Part shown: one piece after another, positions 31,442 through 44,232 of the stretch | Layout of the letters: each line of letters opens with the position of its first letter | Numbering within the stretch: position 1 is the first letter of the stretch | Source of the DNA: Citrus sinensis | Taxonomy: Eukaryota; Streptophyta; Magnoliopsida; Sapindales; Rutaceae | Direction: 5' to 3' | Assembly: GCF_022201045.2 (NCBI RefSeq) | Contig: NC_068557.1 | Span: forward strand, 4,836,001 to 4,900,000 | Length of the DNA stretch: 64,000 nucleotides | Program-made: the position numbers and the translations under genes | Notes under the pieces: model-generated | Told to the model about the DNA's origin: nothing | Database searches by the model: none | What the model saw: the letters and a program-made list of their open reading frames with translations, nothing else

Positions 31442-34400
31442 TCATTCATTTGGCCGCATCTCCAACTTGTATGCTTGTATTTCCATGGGTGCGATGGTTA
31501 CATGTCCATCCTGAGAAACATCTTCTAATTGCTCAGGGTATCCAAGCATTCCAATGTAATCATTCAGGAGATTTAAAGACGTTGCTTTTGCATTCAGTAT
31601 TGCCAATCCCTTGAACATGGAAAACAAATTTAGAGGCTCATCAACAACACTAACACATTGTGATCTGCCCTTCTGACAATACGAAGAATCCCAATATCGC
31701 CTCTGTAAGATTAAGACAAACCTAGAATCATCAGGTGACTGTTGAGAATATTTCGATGGCCGTGGAACCTTAAAATTCACGATATGCAAATCACATGGCA
31801 AGGAACCAGCTAAAGGAGAGAAGGATCTTGGTGGGGGCTGCATAGACAACTCTTGCGGCGTCTTGGAAATGAATGCATGTAATGGATAGTTCAGATGAGC
31901 ACCAGTGAGATGTGAAAGAAGAGAGGGGCTTAGGGTAAGTGGTTTGGAAATGGAATTTGAAGTGGAAGAAATGTTGGATTCGACAAGAATGTGGAAGACT
32001 ACATTCATGGCACGATTATCCAATACACCTTGCCCAAGACCACGTCCATCATCTCTAGTCAAGCGACGATCCAGCATAATCTCTAACCATCCATCCTTAA
32101 GGCTTGCCACCCCCAGTGACTGCCTGGAATGAACAGAAAACCGCTGCCCATTGGAACCTTGCATGAATGCAAGTGCAGGCATGGGGTAGTAGTTTCCCTG
32201 CAAAGGGATCTTGTCATAGGTTTCTCTTCTGCTCATCTGAAAGCCATTTAAGTCAGAATAGAATATCCTTTTATTGTCAATATCAGTTTTGTACCTAACA
32301 ATCAATTCCCTGTCATTAAAATTGTGGCTAAGAAGCTCAACATGATATTCCTTCTCAATGAGAAATTCCTGTATCATATTGTTTCCATTATAAAGACGAG
32401 TACTATGGGAGATGGGGCTTCTCTCCCATGCTGTCCTTGGATAAGAGTAAGCCTCCTCCATCAATGGACCCTTAGAAATCACCATCAATCCACCAGCCTC
32501 TGTGATAGGGTGAGCATCACCATTGGGCATGAATAGGTAGGCACCACTTCCCTGACTAGAATACATATCTATTTCTTCTTCCACAACATTTTGGGAACCA
32601 TTTATATGGCTTATCTTCTGCAACAAGCCATGCCTGACATCAAAGCTGAGAATTTGATGTCGATTCCTGATATCAGCCACATCACCTTCTATTTTTGAGC
32701 AAGCATACGGAGTGGGACAAGAAAATGAATTATCTGATGAGTACTTTAGTTTTACTGGTTTTGCTTTGTCACACCCAACAAAACCATTAGCAATGTAATA
32801 TACCTGCAAGCCCAGGGCAGGAATAGTAGCTTTCCAGTGGAGACGGTGCCTTCCAGTAAAGATCTTGCTTTTACCATGCCGCAATTCAGGGGAAATCTGG
32901 CTTTGTACACAAGTCCAGTTTGAGTCTAAAACAGTAATATCTGGCCTGTTAACAATAACCATTACAATCTCTTCTCTTGTTTGCTCCAGAGGATTAAAAA
33001 TGACCACTGATTGTGAAGTGCCTTCATGAACGTTGATTACTTTGTGCACCGGTTGAGCATCATATTTAGATCTCACTTGTTCTGGCTCAAATTGGGATAG
33101 GTTCTGATCATATCTTTCACGGATTCCAAGCAGTACTTCAATTGCTTTAGACATGAAAATCTGCAAATCCTGTAAATGTATGCATCCGAGTTCCATAGTC
33201 CAATACAACATGATCCTTCGCAGTACCAGTCACCCCATCATGATGCTGAAAAAGAGCTAAATTCCTCCTAGCTGCAGTCAACTTATACGCAAAACTCATG
33301 GGCAACTTCTCACACTGTGCCCTCTGACAATAACCAAGCAATAAAGCTACCATCATTTCCGTTGCACGAAGAGTTTGCTCTAGTACCCGATCAACAGCCT
33401 TAAAGAAAGGCCTTGAAACATAATAGCCACTCCAATAGTCCTGTTGTCTATCAGCATAAGTAAAAAAATCACCTGACAGGGAAGGAAAACCCTCAACCTG
33501 ACCAGAGCCAATCTCACCAGGACGAGAATAATTTATTCTGTCAGCCTCCTCACGAAGGGTTCGGAAGTAGTCATCTAAAGTACCAAATTTAGCCTCCACA
33601 TTTAAACTGGGATTAGAGTTGATATAATCAAACAGTAACTGGTAGTTCCTAAACTGTGCTTCTGCTTCATTAATGGTCGTGTAACGGAAATCATCACCAA
33701 GAGGAACGAGAAGTGTATTAGTCCGGTATAATGTTGATTTTTTCTTATATTGATCCAGTAATTTTAGTGCCCTCTCCTGTACATTTTCCTGGTTGGTCTC
33801 TACTGGATTTTGTCTCCACGGGCAGGCTTCATAAAAGAAGCCACCCATTCGAGCAAAGTCAAACTGACAACAGACAGCAGGTTCTGGACCGCAAGTATGA
33901 GGAATATCATATGAATAGAAAGGCATCATGTGCACAAAAATATCAGAAGTTTCCTCAGTGTCCCAACTCTGACGCCATATATATTCCAAATTTTGGTGCA
34001 AAGCAAGTTCTTTCTTCAACTCATAGTGAGTTCTCTGGATAAGCATATTCTCAAAGCCCATACGGCGAAGAAGATATGCCATAGTAGCTGAATAGCCAAA
34101 TGGGTCTATTGCCCAAGAATTTTTTGGAATAAAGCCAATGGTATCGTTCAACCACATATTCCCCTCCATAATCTGATGCATGAATGAGAGCAAATATGAA
34201 TATTCTACAGCTATTTAGGAAATAATTATCAGCACAGAAACTTTTTTCAGTCATCAAAATGAATGCAAACAGAAGAGGTGAGGATAGACATCACATGTGG
34301 GCATGTTTGTGCATATGCATGCGTGAATCTGTAGTTTTGTGTGTATGTTTCTGTCACCGAGAATGGTAGCAATCTATCCAGCATTTTTCAATTTTTTTTC

Positions 34401-36356
34401 CTTTTTCCCTAAGTTGATTAGCAGAAAACATACGCCAACCTCTGAGTTGGCAACATAAGATCCAGAATAACATATTCCCAGGGCAAAACAATGAAATGAG
34501 ACCCAAACCTACCAAACAATTCATAAGACTATCATCAAAGTACCCAAAACTACAGCAATAACTATTCAACAGCTTATATAACTCATCAAAAATTCAATTT
34601 CTTATATTAATCAACTGTATAGGTTAGAATTTAAGTACTTTTCAAAAGCTCATGGTAAACCAAACAACTAATATCTGAGATACATAAAAAATAAAAAAAA
34701 AAATAAAAAAAAGAAAATAAATACAATATATAAATTGTTTTGATTATGAGTAAAACAGAGAGCTAAACCAGGGGACAGTAACATATTACAGAGCATTTCA
34801 AAAATATAATGGTACAACAAATAAAAGACCGAACACTAAATATGCTGAATTCAACTAGTCACTAAAAGACTGCATATAATTAAACAATGAGAAGCTATTA
34901 AAGGTGGGGCATTAAGGTTATACCTGCTCGATGATGGCAAAATAATGTGAATTAGCCTACAACAGGAAGAGAAACGAATAAATCTGTCAATTCAATCCTC
35001 AAGAAGAATCATTAGTCATAAATAAGCTCATATTCAGAGAGCGTAGGATCATACCTGAGTTTCTAACTATATCACTAGTAAACAACAAACTTGATAAAAA
35101 TGGAAAATGACTAAATAAGGCAAGTTGGTGAACGGCCATTGCATGAAATTTAAGAATGGAGCAATATGAAGAAACTTAGATAAACCCAAATGACATTACC
35201 TCATCATTCATCACCCAACCCCCTCCAACAATTTCCAACTGACCATTCTTCACTAAATTGGTGAAAGACGCTCTTTGACTCTCAGAGGAATCCCTCCACC
35301 ATCTCTCCAGGTAAGACATCTCTTCCCATATAAATTTCCGCCGAGCATCCTACAGAAACATCCTTATCATTTTCACAGCTCACTACTCCCAAACACAATA
35401 AACTCTAACACACATAAAAATATTCATCATATGTTACATGCAACATCCACTGTATTATCTTAAGTGAAATTAAAAGAATCAATCCCACCTAACCAAAGCT
35501 AAATCAAAGGGGGAATATAGTTTGCATTATATCTCCATAATCTACACGAGTTTTAGGATTGTATCTAACTTTGCTTCTACAAAATTCCAACCGAACAGCT
35601 GCTAAGATTTTATATTTTATAAGTAACTAACTAATAAGACATAGCATCAGTTGAAAATTACACACAGCAAGTTCATAAAAAATAATCAACAATCAATCAA
35701 TATCAAAATAATCCACCAATAACAATAAATTTATGAGCTAAAAAAAAAAGACAAAAAAAGGAAATGACCTTGGATAGAGTCTCAACAATGGTGTCAAGTA
35801 TATGCCTGGATTGGCGATCATAGTACTCATCAACAGTCAGCTTCCAGCCAGGATCGTTATGCGAATGAGGCACAACAAATATCTTGAGTTTCTCGTGATC
35901 CCACTCGTCGCCTCTGTATTTCACATCCCAGCCTTGCTTCCACGCGCCACCATCCACGTCCAAGAACTGAATCTTATCATACAAACCCTTGGTGGTTAAA
36001 TCAACTTCAGCCTCCAAAACGACGCCGTTCGTCTTCTGCTTGTTATCGACCAGGCGATGGTGGCGGTGGTTCCGAGAAATGGGCTTTCTGGGTCTGACCC
36101 CACGAGCGGGTTTGGATTTAAAGTGAGAAGAAATGGGAGTCGGGACGCCGAAGAAGAAGATTGTCAGGAGGAAAAATGAAACGGAGACCGCAAGAGCGAT
36201 GGTGAAGAAGTTGGCGAAAACGAAGTTGATCAGAGCCGTCCGTTTGCGTGACTTTCTGGAGGAGGGGATTTTTGATTTGGTGGCTGATGGCAGAAGGGAA
36301 CTTGCCCACGTGGCGGTTCCACGCCGTGGGTTCGTTATGTACGAGGAAAACGGCAT
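31442..36356 (-). CDS. GMII: Golgi alpha-mannosidase II, with an apparent frameshift
   Basis: Exons on the minus strand: 35769-36356, 35200-35349, 34924-34956 and 31442-34172. Allowing for one frameshift the protein is about 1167 residues, against about 1173 in Arabidopsis GMII (HGL1). It removes two mannoses from GlcNAcMan5 in the medial Golgi during complex N-glycan formation. A basic N-terminus and a signal anchor at about residues 38-64 indicate a type II membrane protein. Glycoside hydrolase 38 landmarks: PHSHNDPGW (zinc ligands H166, D168), nucleophile D280 in SWAIDPFGYS, and FQHHDGVTGT before the break. At about 33176, after codon 589 (ATG CAT ACA), one extra T, or two missing bases, shifts the frame. 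Read literally, translation ends after 598 residues. The downstream 589-codon frame still matches the family through LQDLQIFMSKA to the C-terminus. This is either a null allele or a sequence error. Confidence 0.92.
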
Positions 36357-36930
36357 CGTTCGCTCGCTCGCCGCCGTTGGTCGCTATATGCTCTGTTTTA
36401 TCGTTTTTGTTTCTGAAACTGAAAATGGAAAAGGATTTTGAATTTTATTCTTCAATTCGAGAGACGGAGTGAGAGAGGCGAGAGCTGGTGGAAACAAGCG
36501 AGATGGGAACGGATCTAACAGTGAGCAGCGACTTCTGGAGTATTTTTTAAGTCAAATGAGAGAAAATTTGGAGATTTCCATCACGAAATTTACTTTTCCA
36601 CAAATACTTTAAAAATTGTGGGATTTATGATTTGAATTTTCTCCCCAACAATTGGGAATTAGGGAGATAATTTGGTACTCTGAAAAAGGTAAAAGTTACT
36701 ACCTAACTGTATAATTTTACATTTACTTAAAAATAATAAAAATTTCTTATTCTTATTTTCCAGCTGTATGATTCACATCACTATAATTGCACTCTGAAAT
36801 ATATAATTAAAATTTCATTAGACCGATGCTGACAAAAATAGGATTTGGTGTCAATTAATAATAATAAAAATAAATTTTTTTTTTACCTTTTACTGTAATT
36901 TTTTTAAAAAGTTTTCACTCCGAAGGACTT

Positions 36931-37347
36931 CTGTGGCTTGGGGTTTCGCGATTATTTTAAGTTTAAACGACCAATGTTATTATTAACATCTTGAAATTAT
37001 TTATTGTATTTTGAGTTTTATTTCTATTATTTCAGTGCTAAGTGCTAACAATCATTGATTCGATGTTCAAAAAAAAACTCAGTTCTAACATTAAATTCTT
37101 GATCCATCTTTACATCATTGATGTATTTCTTTTGCCAAGTTTGTGTGGCTTGGGGTTTCGCGATCATTTTAAGCTTAAACGACCAATGTTATTATTAACA
37201 TCTTGAAATTATATGTTGTATTTTGGGTTTTTATTTCTATTATTTCAGTATTAACAATCATTGATTCGGTGTTTAAAAAAAAACTTAGTTCTAACACAAA
37301 ATCCTTGATCCATCTTTCCATCATTTGGGTATTTCTTTTGGCAAGTT
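36931..37347 (+). repeat. Two-copy tandem repeat, ~207 bp unit
   Basis: Copy one is about 36931-37140 and copy two about 37141-37347. Both begin TGTGGCTTGGGGTTTCGCGA and share AACGACCAATGTTATTATTA and a run of nine A before AACT(C/T)AGTTCTAACA. Several substitutions and small indels separate them. No coding function is seen. Confidence 0.85.
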
Positions 37348-38043
37348 GGTGTGGCTCTTAACTAGCTTCGTTCGTGTAGCTTCTTCCTTCTTTGCATCAA
37401 GTTGAAATGGCCCTTCAAAGGGCAATTCAGGTCCATCATCTTGTGTTTTACTATGCCGATTGGACTGCAAATTAAACATCTTTCTTTGATGAGACTGCAG
37501 CTATGATGCATGTCGAATCAAAGATATTTAAATAAATAATCAAATAATACTATAATATACCGCACAGTTTTTGTGGTTCATTCCTTCAATTTCTTTAGCT
37601 TCAAGCTATCAAGTTCGCTATTCAAAACGGAGGGAGTTTGTTTCATTCTTTGTTTGCGTGGTGCCTCTTTTCATCAGCCTCGCACTGTAACCACTGTTGA
37701 GGAAACGTGGTAAGCCTTGAGATCGCCAAGCGAGTTGGGCTTGGGCAATTTGTACATCTGCCTTTTCCATCGAAACGCCAGTGGGATTGGCAAGAAACAG
37801 CCTGCTGCATGCAGGTGCTGACTGCGGCGTCTACCGCTCCATGCAGCCGCACATTTGGCATGTGCCCTATTGGATCTTTCAAAATTGAAATCATTTTTTT
37901 TTTCTATTGCTCTTCACTCATAATAAACTTCCACGGCTCTTCTTTCTACATGCCAAAAATGCCCCTATAGTTTTATTACAATCTCAATAACGGACAATAC
38001 CCCGGTAACGGAGAAGTCGCAGAGCATTTTTATTGTACTACAC

Positions 38044-38137
38044 TCATTTAATGCATGTATGACATTTATTTAAAAAAATTATCGTGTAATTAATATTTAT
38101 ATTTAATATACTTATATGTCATACATGCATTAAATGA
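38044..38137. repeat. Perfect 22-bp inverted repeat, 50-bp loop
   Basis: The left arm, 38044-38065, begins TCATTTAATGCATG and the right arm at 38116-38137 is its exact reverse complement. The loop is AT-rich. It could be a small MITE or a cruciform-forming site. No clear target duplication was found. Confidence 0.75.
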
Positions 38138-38905
38138 ATTTAATACATCTTTTCATAGCGAAAGTGTGATTGAAATTGATGTATTATAACTCATCAATCT
38201 AATTTTAAAGAAAATATATATACACACACTCACGAGGCTTCTTGTTTTTTCTGATTTTGACGTTGAATAGTCTTGAATCTTTTATTTTATCATTCATATA
38301 CGTTGCAACATTGGAATTTATGGTCGGATTAGAGTTTTCAAAATTTATGGATCTTTTTATTCTAACAAACTCATTTGGTTCCAATCTTTCTTCACTTTCG
38401 ACAATTTCAAAGGGTAAAAAAAGAGTCAACCAGTAAAAGCAGTTCATGTTTTGTAGTTTCTGCACCGTCCTAGACGTGTGGGATTTAATAACCGTCTTAA
38501 TTTGACCTTGTTCACTTTTTAATGAAGCCATGGATGGAAATTTCGAAGTACATAGTAGAACTAGATGCTTCGTTTAATTATTTAGCTAAAATATATGTAG
38601 AAATAAACTCCCACATTGAAATCAACCACAAGGTGCATGCTACATTTTGATTTTATTGTCAAGAAGACAAATTTATTTTTGTTTTTAACACATGTTTTGT
38701 TGTTAAAATATGTGACTAATCAATCGATGATACATGCAACCCACTTGTAAAGACCACAGTCAAGTACCTTGCAAATAATATTTTGACACATGATCTCGAA
38801 AACACATGCATGTTTGTGCGTAGATGACTCGTATTTCTTTGGCGGCTAAAACCGATACGGCATCTTGATGTTTCCAATGCAATATTTGTAACCCGTTACT
38901 GTTCT

Positions 38906-38913
38906 TATAAAAA
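38906..38913 (+). promoter_or_regulatory. TATA box of the lipase gene
   Basis: TATAAAAA lies about 30-40 bp before a CT/CA-rich likely transcription start. The stretch 38940-39015 then looks like a 5' UTR exon, ending GAGAG before GTGAGT. That donor implies a 5' UTR intron of roughly 0.6-1.6 kb before the coding start at 40659. Candidate acceptors are TTTTGACAG near 39588 and TTTTGCAAG near 40620. The UTR structure is inferred. Confidence 0.5.
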
Positions 38914-40658
38914 CGGTTACAATAGCTTCAGCTCTTTTCAACAACTCCGCCAAAAACCAAAACCTCCCAAGTGAGCCTCACTAGCCGCCATTGTCCCCGC
39001 CGGCGACACAGAGAGGTGAGTTGTGGCCTCTTTCCTGCTTACAATAATGTGAACTTGTTATTTGGTTGCTTTTGCTTGTTAAAATAACTTAAGTTTGTTT
39101 AATTTTGCACTTGCTCAGTACTCAAAACAGAAGGGGGATGTGGAGTCCCTCTGTGCATCTTATGTGAATGAATAGGTCCTATTAGTTTAAGTTTTATATT
39201 CAACTTGACGGCAGAAATTGCGCCTGGATGTTTAACGTCCGTACTGTCTTTATCAGTTCATCTGGTGGTCCTGGTGCGGAGGCTGTCAAATGGGATGTTT
39301 GAAGTTGCCCTCACTCCACTCTTGAATTCGAGAAATGCTGTAGAAGATGCTTGTTTAATTGGTATCATTGGTTGTTGGAACCCATTACCAGTAACAACAA
39401 GTCTATTTGCAATTAGCTCATAAATAGACAATAAGATTTGGGGTTATCGACTGATAGGATTCAGTTTGTTGATTCACTTTTTGGTTATTGTCTGTTTATT
39501 AAAATAAATTGAATTCACCTTTCCGTGGATGCTGATGACTTTGCTGAATGCGTATTGATTTTTGTTACTTCTGTGTTGCTTTTGACAGTTGTGCTCACTG
39601 TATCAGCAAAATCCGGAGGTTTTACTAAATGCAATCAGGTGCCCTTCTGAACTGCTGAATTACGAGGAATTCTCAGTCTCTTGGATTATGGAATTGGAAG
39701 CAGTTCTTCTCCACTTCACGTAGTCAATCCTGTGTTTGATTATGTTCCCCCTGAACTAATCAGTCTTTTTGTTACTGATATGTAAGATTCTATCCCTATT
39801 CTAAACTATATTATTGAGTGGAAAACTGTTACCATCAACTCTATACTAAAAACATAGTTCAGACTAAGAAGCGGCCTTATAACCAGTCCTTTCTTTCATG
39901 TGTCATGTTTTCTTGACTGGTGTCTTAAAAGCTGATAAATGTATTTTAGTTATTTTCTGTAGATGGGTTTTGGCTTTGCATTTTAGCTCACGTGCTTCTA
40001 CGAAGCGAGCTTTCTTACTCAAACCATGATGTATCTTGAATTAATTTCTTTCTTATATTAATTGGAAATGATGCATCCTCTTTTTTGGTGCTTGCCGGCT
40101 TTGAACATGGCTGAGTGAGGCAATCTATGTATAGGTGCACTAGTTTGCTGTTATGAGTGGTAACAATGGCTTTATTAAAAGGGCAATAATTTCTTACTGA
40201 CATATTTTTTTGTCTATGGAATTGTTACTTGCAACAGCCGTATTGCTCTATTGGATTTACAAGTTTACAAACATAAACGCTTTGAAATTCTCTTGCTGTC
40301 CTACTTCCCTTTCGATTTAATTCTGAGCACACTTCCTATTAATGCTGAAATGAAAAGAAATTCTATTGCAAAGTCAATGCTGGAGTCCATTGCTTGTAAT
40401 GATTTTGTCTGGAATTCCTAGGATAAAACATTTGTTAAAGCATTCCTAGCAATTTCAGCTAAAAGTTATCATTTTTGCCGTTTGTTTTATAGAACTCAAT
40501 AATTGAGATTATGTGAGTCAAACTTCCAAGTGTTATTTCTATATTGCAACTAATAAGGTTTGTAATTTCTCAAGCCTAGCCAATCGGTAAATACTCTTTC
40601 TTGACAACAATTTTGCAAGCCTTGTTGTACAGTAACAATCTGATACAACTTACAAGCC

Positions 40659-43404
40659 ATGGCATGCACAACAGTGACAATTCCTACCTCTCCAGTTGGC
40701 ACAGCAGCAAAAGATACTTTTAAAGAATACAATGGGCTTCGCCGATCAGAGTCTGGCAATGACCTTTGTAAACGTGCTGGGATGCAAAGGTCTTATTCTG
40801 ATAACAATCTTTGTTATTCTGTTAACCGCAATCGTGCAGCATCAAAGTCACCAAAACTAAAGAGCAGCCCCTCAGTTGGGCTCTTCCCTCTTCAGTGCCA
40901 GTTATCTAGCTCCATAATTCCAAACTCTGTTCGATCATTTTTGTTTGACCCGGAAACTAGTAAAGATATGAGTATAGTTGACAAGAAGATGAATGTCATT
41001 GAGGATTTGGCAGAGAGTAACGAGGAAGAAATGAAAATAAAGAAGGCAAATTGGGTGGAGAGGTTAATGCAAATAAGAGAAGAATGGGTGAAGAGACAGC
41101 AACAACAGAGTGTAGACGGTGAAGAAGTTGGTGATGAGGATGAAAAGGGTTTTTGTCATCCAGACGCTTGTAAGGGTGGCTGTGAGGTTGATTATGGCTC
41201 TGAAAATGAAGGAGATGAAATTAGATATGACCGTGAATCCTTCTCAAGATTACTGGCGGAAGTGCCATTGTCTGATACCAAGCTATTTTCTCAGCTTGCT
41301 TTCTTATCTAATATGGCTTATGTGATACCAGAGATCAAGGTATACATTTTTTGTTTTTCCTTTTCTTTTTTCTTAGCCAAGATTTATTCATACTTTTCTT
41401 CTCAAATTCGAGCCAAAAATGCAAGCTCTATTTAATTGCATATACAGATGAATTTACTGGAAGATACTTTTATAATATGGATAACTGTTATTATCAGAAT
41501 GAGCTATAATTTCCCCTGCAATTACATCTTTTATTAGAACTTGGCTCAATCTCGAAAGTCTTCTAAAAGTTGTTCTTAATCCATCTTGCTCGGATCCAAA
41601 TAATGACTAACTTATGCAGGCGAATGATTTAAGAAGATATTATGGCCTACATTTTGTAACATCTTCCTTGGAAAAGAAAGCAGAGGCAGCCGCGATAAAA
41701 GTTAAGCTCAAACTGGACTCTACTCATGTACCTGTAAACAATCAATCTGCTTCTGAATCTGATACAGAAAAGCATGTGGACTCTGAGCTGAGGACCTCAA
41801 GTCGACCATTTGTTGCTTCCAAGATTGCTGCATCAGCTGCATCTTATGTCCAGTCTCGTGCCAAGGACCTTATGTCCCTTGGATGTGAACCCCAAGAGGA
41901 TACAGGAATAAATCCATTTGAAATTGAAGACCAACAACAGGGAGATGGTGGGAATTCACGAGTATATAAGTCAGAGGTGGCTGCTTATGTAGCAGCATCG
42001 ACAATGACTGCAGTTGTTGCAGCAGGGGAGAAGGAAAAGGAGGAGGCTGCTAAGGACCTTCAGTCACTTCATTCCTCACCCTGTGAATGGTTCATCTGTG
42101 ATGATTTTAGGACATACACCCGCTGCTTTGTGATTCAGGTCAGTTATCTTTTTAGTTGCTTCATCTTATTGTGTCTCCGGTAAGCCCTGAATCCATTCAC
42201 CTTTTAATGTTTATGTTAAACTGACTTTTTTAATCTTAAGATGGCCTGATGGTAATATTCCTTGAGATGCAGGGATCAGATTCTTTGGCATCTTGGCAGG
42301 CAAATCTCTTCTTTGAACCTACTGAATTTGAAGTGAGTAGAAGTGCAGCTTCCACGAGTCTGAATGGCTCCTCAACTCGATGAATTTGTACCGAAATTGG
42401 AACAAAGAAAGAATTACTATATTATTAAAAGTTTTATTTGTCTTTCTCACAGGGAACGGATGTACTTGTTCACAGAGGAATTTATGAAGCTGCAAAAGGA
42501 ATATATGAACAATTCATGCCAGAGATCATGGACCATCTAAATAGACATGGTGAACGTGCAAAGCTTCAGTTCACTGGCCATTCACTTGGGGGAAGCCTAT
42601 CTCTTTTAGTTAGCTTGATGCTATTAAATCAAGGGATTGTCAAACCCTCTACTCTTCGACCAATTGTCACTTTTGGCTCACCATTTGTGTTCTGTGGAGG
42701 CCAAAAATTACTCAACTACCTTGGATTGGACGAGAATCATGTTCATTGTGTGATGATGCATAGAGATATTGTTCCTAGAGCCTTCTCCTGCAGTTACCCT
42801 AACCACGTTGCTTTGGTCCTCAAGAGGTTGAGTGGCACCTTTCGTTCGCATCCTTGTCTCAATAAAAATGTAAGTGTCATCTTTGGTGTTGATGAAAAGA
42901 ACCCATTGTTCTATTTTCACACTTGCAAGTTTTCTCATTACCCTCTGCTCCATCGGGGTGCTTATGCAGAAACTATTGTATTCTCCACTGGGCAAACTTT
43001 TCATTCTCCAACCTGATGAAAAGTTATCTCCTTCACACCCTCTACTTCCTCAAGGGAATGCTCTATATGCTCTTGACAAAACGAAATGTGGCTATTCCAC
43101 AAGCGCACTGAGGTTCTTCCTCAACTGGCCACACCCACTGGCTACTTTAAGTGATCCTACAGCCTATGGTTCAGATGGTACAATCCTGAGAGACCATGAC
43201 TCCAGCAATTACTTGAAGGCTGTGCATGGAGTTCTGAGACAACATTCAAGGATGGACCATACAAGGATGGTCTTTTGTAAAGCCAGAAAGCAGAAGAACA
43301 TGCTATGGCCTCTACTGACTTCACCATCCCCCCACTCCTGGAGCCACGAATATAGCTTGCAGAGCACCAGCTTTATATCCAAGGAGGTTATGACTGGTGT
43401 TTGA
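40659..43404 (+). CDS. Class 3 lipase, plastid PLIP-type phospholipase A1
   Basis: Five coding exons: 40659-41339, 41620-42138, 42273-42332, 42453-42869 and 42970-43404. Joined frame is 2112 nt, 703 residues. The Ser-rich N-terminal region (residues 1 to about 90) fits a chloroplast transit peptide. Residues ~190-260 carry the conserved lead-in [20 protein letters not shown] and [13 protein letters not shown]. The catalytic domain has the nucleophile elbow GHSLGG with Ser464, followed by VTFGSPFVF and the acid residue in HRDIVPRAF. Length and layout match Arabidopsis PLIP1-3, which release fatty acids from plastid membrane lipids and link to seed oil or jasmonate. Which of the three this matches is not decided. 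The catalytic region is intact, with in-phase GT-AG junctions. It is convergent with the K+ channel gene, with 828 bp between the stop codons. Confidence 0.9.
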
Positions 43405-44232
43405 AGCCATTTCCAGGGTAGCTCATTGGCAGTTCCAACCAGTTTCGCATATGTAGTACTGTCATGTACAAATGCTAAACTTCTTACTCATCTGTGTGTT
43501 CACTGACCAATACACAATAAAATGTAAATATTTCCTACAGCAGTCAATATAAGAAAATTTTACATAGCTTCTCTATTCAGCAGTTTTAGTGATGGGCATT
43601 GTTGAAACCAGTGTAAACACTAATTGATGAATTCACTTCCAGTTTCTGATATCTCATAACATATGAAGCACTTTCATTTGTTGGGTTCCGGGGATTTATG
43701 AAAGAACCCAATAGATCGGTAACTTTGTCAATTACAATTTCACTGAGGAAGAGGTTGATCAAGAATTTTAAGGTTTCGTTGGCTTCAAAAATTGTTCTTG
43801 CAAGTACCACTGAGAGTGAAAAAGAACATGGTTTCGAAAATGGACAACGAGAAACTCAAATTCTCAATAAAGAAACCGTGCCATCCATTTATTGTACCTA
43901 ATTTGAATTTTATCATGTTTGTTAATTTTGGTATATGGATGTTCTGTGAAAGGATATCAAATAAAAAGTTCTGCTAAGGTCCCTTGTTGCTCATAATGGC
44001 ACATTTAGATGCCTGTGCGTCTAAAAGTTAGCATTTCAAACGTTCAGCTCATGAATTGCCAAAGTCTGGTGATCCTATCAGGATTACTTGACAGTAATTA
44101 ATCAAACAGTTGCAAAGAGAAAAAGGGATTCATTGCATTAGTAATATCTCTCCCTGCAAAAACTAAATTTTTTTCTTTTTCTAGAAGTAATCATATTCTG
44201 ACAGTTGTAATGCTACTGATCTTTTTACAAAG
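43405..44232. other. 3' UTRs between convergent lipase and TPK genes
   Basis: AATAAAATG near 43516 and ATAAAAAG near 43961 could be polyadenylation signals for the lipase transcript. A 74-codon minus frame and two plus frames here have no family features. Confidence 0.4.

Larger units (their letters stand above)
36357..38905. other. Head-to-head intergenic region between GMII and the lipase gene
   Basis: 36357-36540 is likely the GMII 5' UTR and promoter (minus). A two-copy ~207-bp tandem repeat lies at 36931-37347. A GC-richer patch at 37640-37900 has an 83-codon minus-strand frame that I do not recognise. A perfect inverted repeat lies at 38044-38137. A 108-codon minus frame at 38205-38531 is not convincing. 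Confidence 0.35.

Noticed and set aside
37643..37894. 83-codon minus frame in a GC-richer patch
   Set aside because: No domain recognised; the patch may be a mobile-element relic. Not enough to call a gene.
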